Below, piece after piece: positions 61,202 to 64,000 of a stretch of DNA of 64,000 nucleotides; positions within the stretch are counted from its first letter, which is position 1; each line of letters opens with the position of its first letter. The position numbers were made by a program, and so were the translations under genes. The notes below the pieces were generated by a model, which saw only the letters and a program-made list of their open reading frames with translations, made no database searches and was not told the DNA's origin. Source of the stretch: Stramentimicrobium sp964433555. Lineage in GTDB: Bacteria; Atribacterota; Phoenicimicrobiia; Phoenicimicrobiales; Stramentimicrobiaceae. The DNA lies in the NCBI GenBank assembly GCA_964433555.1, contig CAYSRG010000004.1, forward strand, positions 1 through 64,000. The letters are read 5' to 3'.

Positions 61202-62881
61202 ATGTTTATTAAAAGTAAAATATCCAGAAGATTGATAATATTAGTATTAACATCCTTAATTATTCTGAGTGTAACATTCTTTATCTATGCAGCAGAAAAA
61301 GAAATCGTGGTACTGTCGTTTAATGATTTTCATGGTAGTCTTGCTCCTTCCGGAAAAAATGTGGGAGCTGCCAAGCTTGCCGATGCTTTAAAAACCGAGA
61401 AAGCTAAGAATCCTGAAGGAACAATTATTGTCTCAGCCGGTGACAGTTATCAGGGGAGCGCCATGTCCAATTTATTGTATGGTGAGCCGGTTTCTGCTGT
61501 TTTGAAAGAGATTGGGGTTGAGTTATCTGCAGTGGGAAATCATGAATTTGATTGGGGAATTGAAAGGATTACCAAATGGGCAGAAGATGGTAATCTTACT
61601 TTTGTTTGTGCCAATATTTATGATAAAAGAACAGGTGAACCAGTAGAATGGGCAGAACCTTATGTAATTTTAGAAAAAGCAGGAGTTCAGGTGGGATTCA
61701 TAGGATTGGCTACACCGGAAACCGCCTACAAGACCCTTAAGGAAAATGTTGAAAATTATGAGTTCAGAAATCCGATAGATAGTTTAGCTCAGTGGATTCC
61801 AATAGTGAAATCAGAAGGAGCAGATTTAGTTATTGCCTTAACCCATTTAGGATCCTATCAGGATAAAGAGGGCAACATTACCGGTGAAGCAGCAGATTTG
61901 TGTCAGGTAGATGGAATTAATGCAGTTATCTCAGCCCATACCCATGCCACTGTTAGCGGATTAGTTGATGGCATACCTGTAGTTCAAGCTTATTACAATG
62001 GACGCACTATCGCTAAGATTGTCTTTACTCTAGATGAAAATAATCAATTGGTAAACGCAGAACCATCACTTGATCATCTCTATGAAAGAGCCGATACCCT
62101 TAAGGATGATCCTGATACACTGGCAATTTATCAAAAGTATGAGACAGAATTAGAACCAGTTCTGGGTAGAGTACTGGGTGAAACTACCGTTGAATTAGAT
62201 CATGACCGTTATGCCGGGCCTTCTTTGTTAGGTGAGTGGGCATGTGAAGTTATGCAAGAGAAGGTAGGTGCCCAAATTGCCATGACTAATGGTGGAGGTT
62301 TAAGAACTGCCATTCCCTCAGGTAAGATTACTGCAGGTAAATTGTATGAAGTGATGCCTTTTGATAATACGCTTTATGTTTTGAAATTATCCGGAGCTGA
62401 TGTAAAAGCCAATATCGAGCATGGGATTATGAATGAAAACGTTGGATGGATTCAGATATCTGGAGTAAAAGTCACTTATGATGAGAAGGCAGAAGCAGGA
62501 AACCGAATTATCAGTATGGTTTTGGCAGATGGTACTCCAGTGGAAATGGATAAATACTATACGGTGGTAACCAATGATTTCATGGCTACCGGTGGAGATA
62601 ATTATAACTTTTCCAATGCTATTGAAACAAACGATACTTTCCTACCGATTAGAGATGCTTTGATGGAAGCAGTAGAAAAAGCAGGAGTGATTTCACCAGT
62701 AAGGCAAAATTGGTTAGCTGAGTTAGGAGTACCTAAAACTTATATTGTTGTTGCCGGTGATTCTGTCTGGAAAATTGCTCAAAAATTTGGCACTACTATG
62801 GAGAAAATTATCAAACTTAATGAATTGGCTAATCCGAGACTCATCTTGCCTGGACAGGAACTGCTCATTCCGGTAGAATAA
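61202..62881 (+). CDS. Exported 5'-nucleotidase/UshA-type metallophosphatase with LysM
   Basis: A 559-residue enzyme. Signal peptide about 1-30 (LIILVLTSLIILSVTFFIYAA). Metal-site motifs in order: LSFNDFHGSL (D-x-H), SAGDSYQGSAMSN, VGNHEFDWG, ALTHLG and ISAHTHATVSG. The 5'-nucleotidase C-terminal domain (MTNGGGLRTAIPSG to TGGDNYNF) binds the nucleoside. The last 45 residues are a LysM module (TYIVVAGDSVWKIAQKFG), which should tether it to peptidoglycan. It salvages extracellular nucleotides. ATG 61202 follows TAGGAGG. Confidence 0.93.
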   Translation: MFIKSKISRRLIILVLTSLIILSVTFFIYAAEKEIVVLSFNDFHGSLAPSGKNVGAAKLADALKTEKAKNPEGTIIVSAGDSYQGSAMSNLLYGEPVSAVLKEIGVELSAVGNHEFDWGIERITKWAEDGNLTFVCANIYDKRTGEPVEWAEPYVILEKAGVQVGFIGLATPETAYKTLKENVENYEFRNPIDSLAQWIPIVKSEGADLVIALTHLGSYQDKEGNITGEAADLCQVDGINAVISAHTHATVSGLVDGIPVVQAYYNGRTIAKIVFTLDENNQLVNAEPSLDHLYERADTLKDDPDTLAIYQKYETELEPVLGRVLGETTVELDHDRYAGPSLLGEWACEVMQEKVGAQIAMTNGGGLRTAIPSGKITAGKLYEVMPFDNTLYVLKLSGADVKANIEHGIMNENVGWIQISGVKVTYDEKAEAGNRIISMVLADGTPVEMDKYYTVVTNDFMATGGDNYNFSNAIETNDTFLPIRDALMEAVEKAGVISPVRQNWLAELGVPKTYIVVAGDSVWKIAQKFGTTMEKIIKLNELANPRLILPGQELLIPVE

Positions 62882-62887
62882 CTTTGT

Positions 62888-62942
62888 AATACAAAAAGCG
62901 GGTGGTCATTGATAAAAAACTTGGCTGCCCACTTTTTGTATT
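62888..62942 (+). terminator. Terminator-like inverted repeat after the nucleotidase gene
   Basis: AATACAAAAAG (62888-62898) pairs with CTTTTTGTATT (62932-62942). The loop contains further weak G-C pairing (GGG with CCC). The A-run and T-run in the outer stem give intrinsic terminator character on either strand. Confidence 0.7.
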
Positions 62943-63062
62943 ATATTATAAATCTTAAGCATTATTTTACTATAAGTATGAGCAGACAAGTTAACCCTTT
63001 AAAATCCTATGAGTAATAATCAGTAAGAGGATTCTAAAGAATGTTATATAGGACTAAACTCT

Positions 63063-64000
63063 ATGAAAGCAATGCTGTTAAAGAAAATTGCGCCAATAAA
63101 TAAAAACTCACTCATTTTAAAAGATATACCAATTCCTTCACCAGAAAAAAGAGAAATTTTAGTTAAAGTTAAGGCCTGTGGGATTTGCCATACTGAACTG
63201 GATGAAATTGAAGGCCGACTTACCCCTCCCCATCTACCTATTATTTTAGGACACGAGATTGTAGGACAGGTAGAAAAAGTAGGTCCAGTAGATGGTCGTT
63301 ATCAGATAGGAGATAGGGTGGGCATAGCCTGGATAAATTGGGCTTGTGGCAAATGCTTTTATTGTAAAAGAGGTTATGAAAATTTATGTGACCAGGCTAA
63401 ATGGACCGGATACAGTGCCAATGGTGGGTATGCTCAATATACAGTAGTGGCAGAAGACTTTGCATATCGGATACCTTCTTTTTTTTCAGATGTTCAAGCT
63501 GCACCTTTGCTTTGTGCCGGTGTAATTGGTTATCGTGCTTTACGCTTAACCGGCATGAAAGATGAGCAAGTCCTTGGATTATTTGGTTTTGGAGCCTCTG
63601 CCCATTTAGTAATTCAGGTGGCTCGTTATAAATTCCCTGAGAGCAAAATATTTGTATTTACCCGTCCCGGTCAAATTAAGCATCGAGAACTGGCAAAAAA
63701 ATTAGGAGCATCGTGGATTGGAGTTACTGGAGAGGTGCCTCCTGAGCCATTACACTGTGCCATTGACTTTACCCCTGTTGGAAGACCTATTGGTGAAGCC
63801 TTAAAGGTTCTGGCTAAAGGTGGGCGATTAGTGATAAATGCTATTCGAAAGGAAGAGCCGGTACCACCACTTGATTATACTACCCAATTGTGGCAGGAAA
63901 AGGAGATTAAGAGCGTAGCAAATATTACCAGGCAAGATGCAGAAGAATTTTTACCCCTAGCGGCTAAAATTCCAATAATTTCTGAGGTGACTGAATTTAG
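63063..64000 (+). CDS. Zinc-dependent alcohol dehydrogenase (partial, cut by window end)
   Basis: An open frame from ATG 63063 runs to the window edge (312 codons and continuing). Catalytic zinc region KACGICHTELDEIEG (Cys) and GHEIVGQVEKVG (His-Glu) are seen. The four-Cys structural zinc site is WACGKCFYCKRGYENLC. The NAD-binding loop is GLFGFGASAHLVIQ. This is the medium-chain alcohol dehydrogenase family (AdhP/AdhA-like). Length so far suits a total near 330. The physiological alcohol is unknown. No strong ribosome binding site is visible. Confidence 0.9.
   Translation, partial: MKAMLLKKIAPINKNSLILKDIPIPSPEKREILVKVKACGICHTELDEIEGRLTPPHLPIILGHEIVGQVEKVGPVDGRYQIGDRVGIAWINWACGKCFYCKRGYENLCDQAKWTGYSANGGYAQYTVVAEDFAYRIPSFFSDVQAAPLLCAGVIGYRALRLTGMKDEQVLGLFGFGASAHLVIQVARYKFPESKIFVFTRPGQIKHRELAKKLGASWIGVTGEVPPEPLHCAIDFTPVGRPIGEALKVLAKGGRLVINAIRKEEPVPPLDYTTQLWQEKEIKSVANITRQDAEEFLPLAAKIPIISEVTEF

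Noticed and set aside
1..64000. tRNA, rRNA, CRISPR arrays, prophage or toxin-antitoxin genes
   Set aside because: Looked for T-loop signatures, regularly spaced repeats and typical phage or defence domains in the gaps and frames; none was convincing.

Overview
The window is AT-rich DNA with almost all genes on the + strand. It is dominated by solute uptake systems: two branched-chain-amino-acid-type ABC transporters, one sugar ABC transporter, two TRAP transporters, two MFS carriers, a DMT exporter and a DUF401 permease. It also carries a sigma-54-controlled 2-oxoacid/acetoin dehydrogenase, a uronate isomerase, cell-wall and periplasmic hydrolases, a group II intron, and several decaying genes. 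This fits an anaerobic, heterotrophic, low-GC bacterium that scavenges organic acids, sugars, amides and amino acids. Atribacterota-like or Clostridia/Halanaerobiales-like lineages are possible, but no rRNA, tRNA or phylogenetic marker is present, so the taxon is inference only. No CRISPR array, prophage or obvious defence system was seen.

Layout. 1-5284: end of a transposase, a MarR regulator, the Lon protease, a DMT transporter (minus strand) and a YbaK/EbsC deacylase. 5285-7510: a group II intron inserted beside IS/REP-like debris. 7511-8899: two lipoproteins. 9347-13920: a complete livJHMGF operon. 14232-18879: a Gfo/Idh/MocA oxidoreductase and a ChvE/XylF-type sugar ABC transporter. 19318-21046: a small Cys-containing GyrI-like protein and a TPR protein. 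21546-30460: lipoate ligase, a sigma-54 activator, an acoABC-like dehydrogenase and a TRAP transporter. 30531-34480: a decay zone with at least three pseudogenes. 35246-41009: a second Liv-type ABC operon ending in an acetamidase/formamidase. 41257-48771: MFS carriers, an old-yellow-enzyme-type oxidoreductase, a methyltransferase, DUF401 and a HypE/AIR-synthase-like protein. 48944-53728: an IclR regulator, a TRAP transporter and KduI (uronate use). 54038-58653: a YbjQ pair and a heterodimeric ABC exporter. 58749-64000: an amidase, a 5'-nucleotidase with LysM, and a zinc alcohol dehydrogenase cut by the window end.

Two patterns run across loci. First, all five solute-binding-protein genes have an extra Shine-Dalgarno-like sequence, complementary to the 16S rRNA tail, about 60-140 nt upstream of the real ribosome binding site and without a convincing start codon. 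Second, all five are followed by a strong inverted repeat before the membrane or ATPase genes. Binding-protein messages may therefore be bracketed by a 5' ribosome-bound stabiliser and a 3' hairpin. Separately, the aco promoter has a textbook -24/-12 site preceded by four alternating TGTAAA/TTTACA half-sites, which are probable enhancer sites for the activator encoded immediately upstream.
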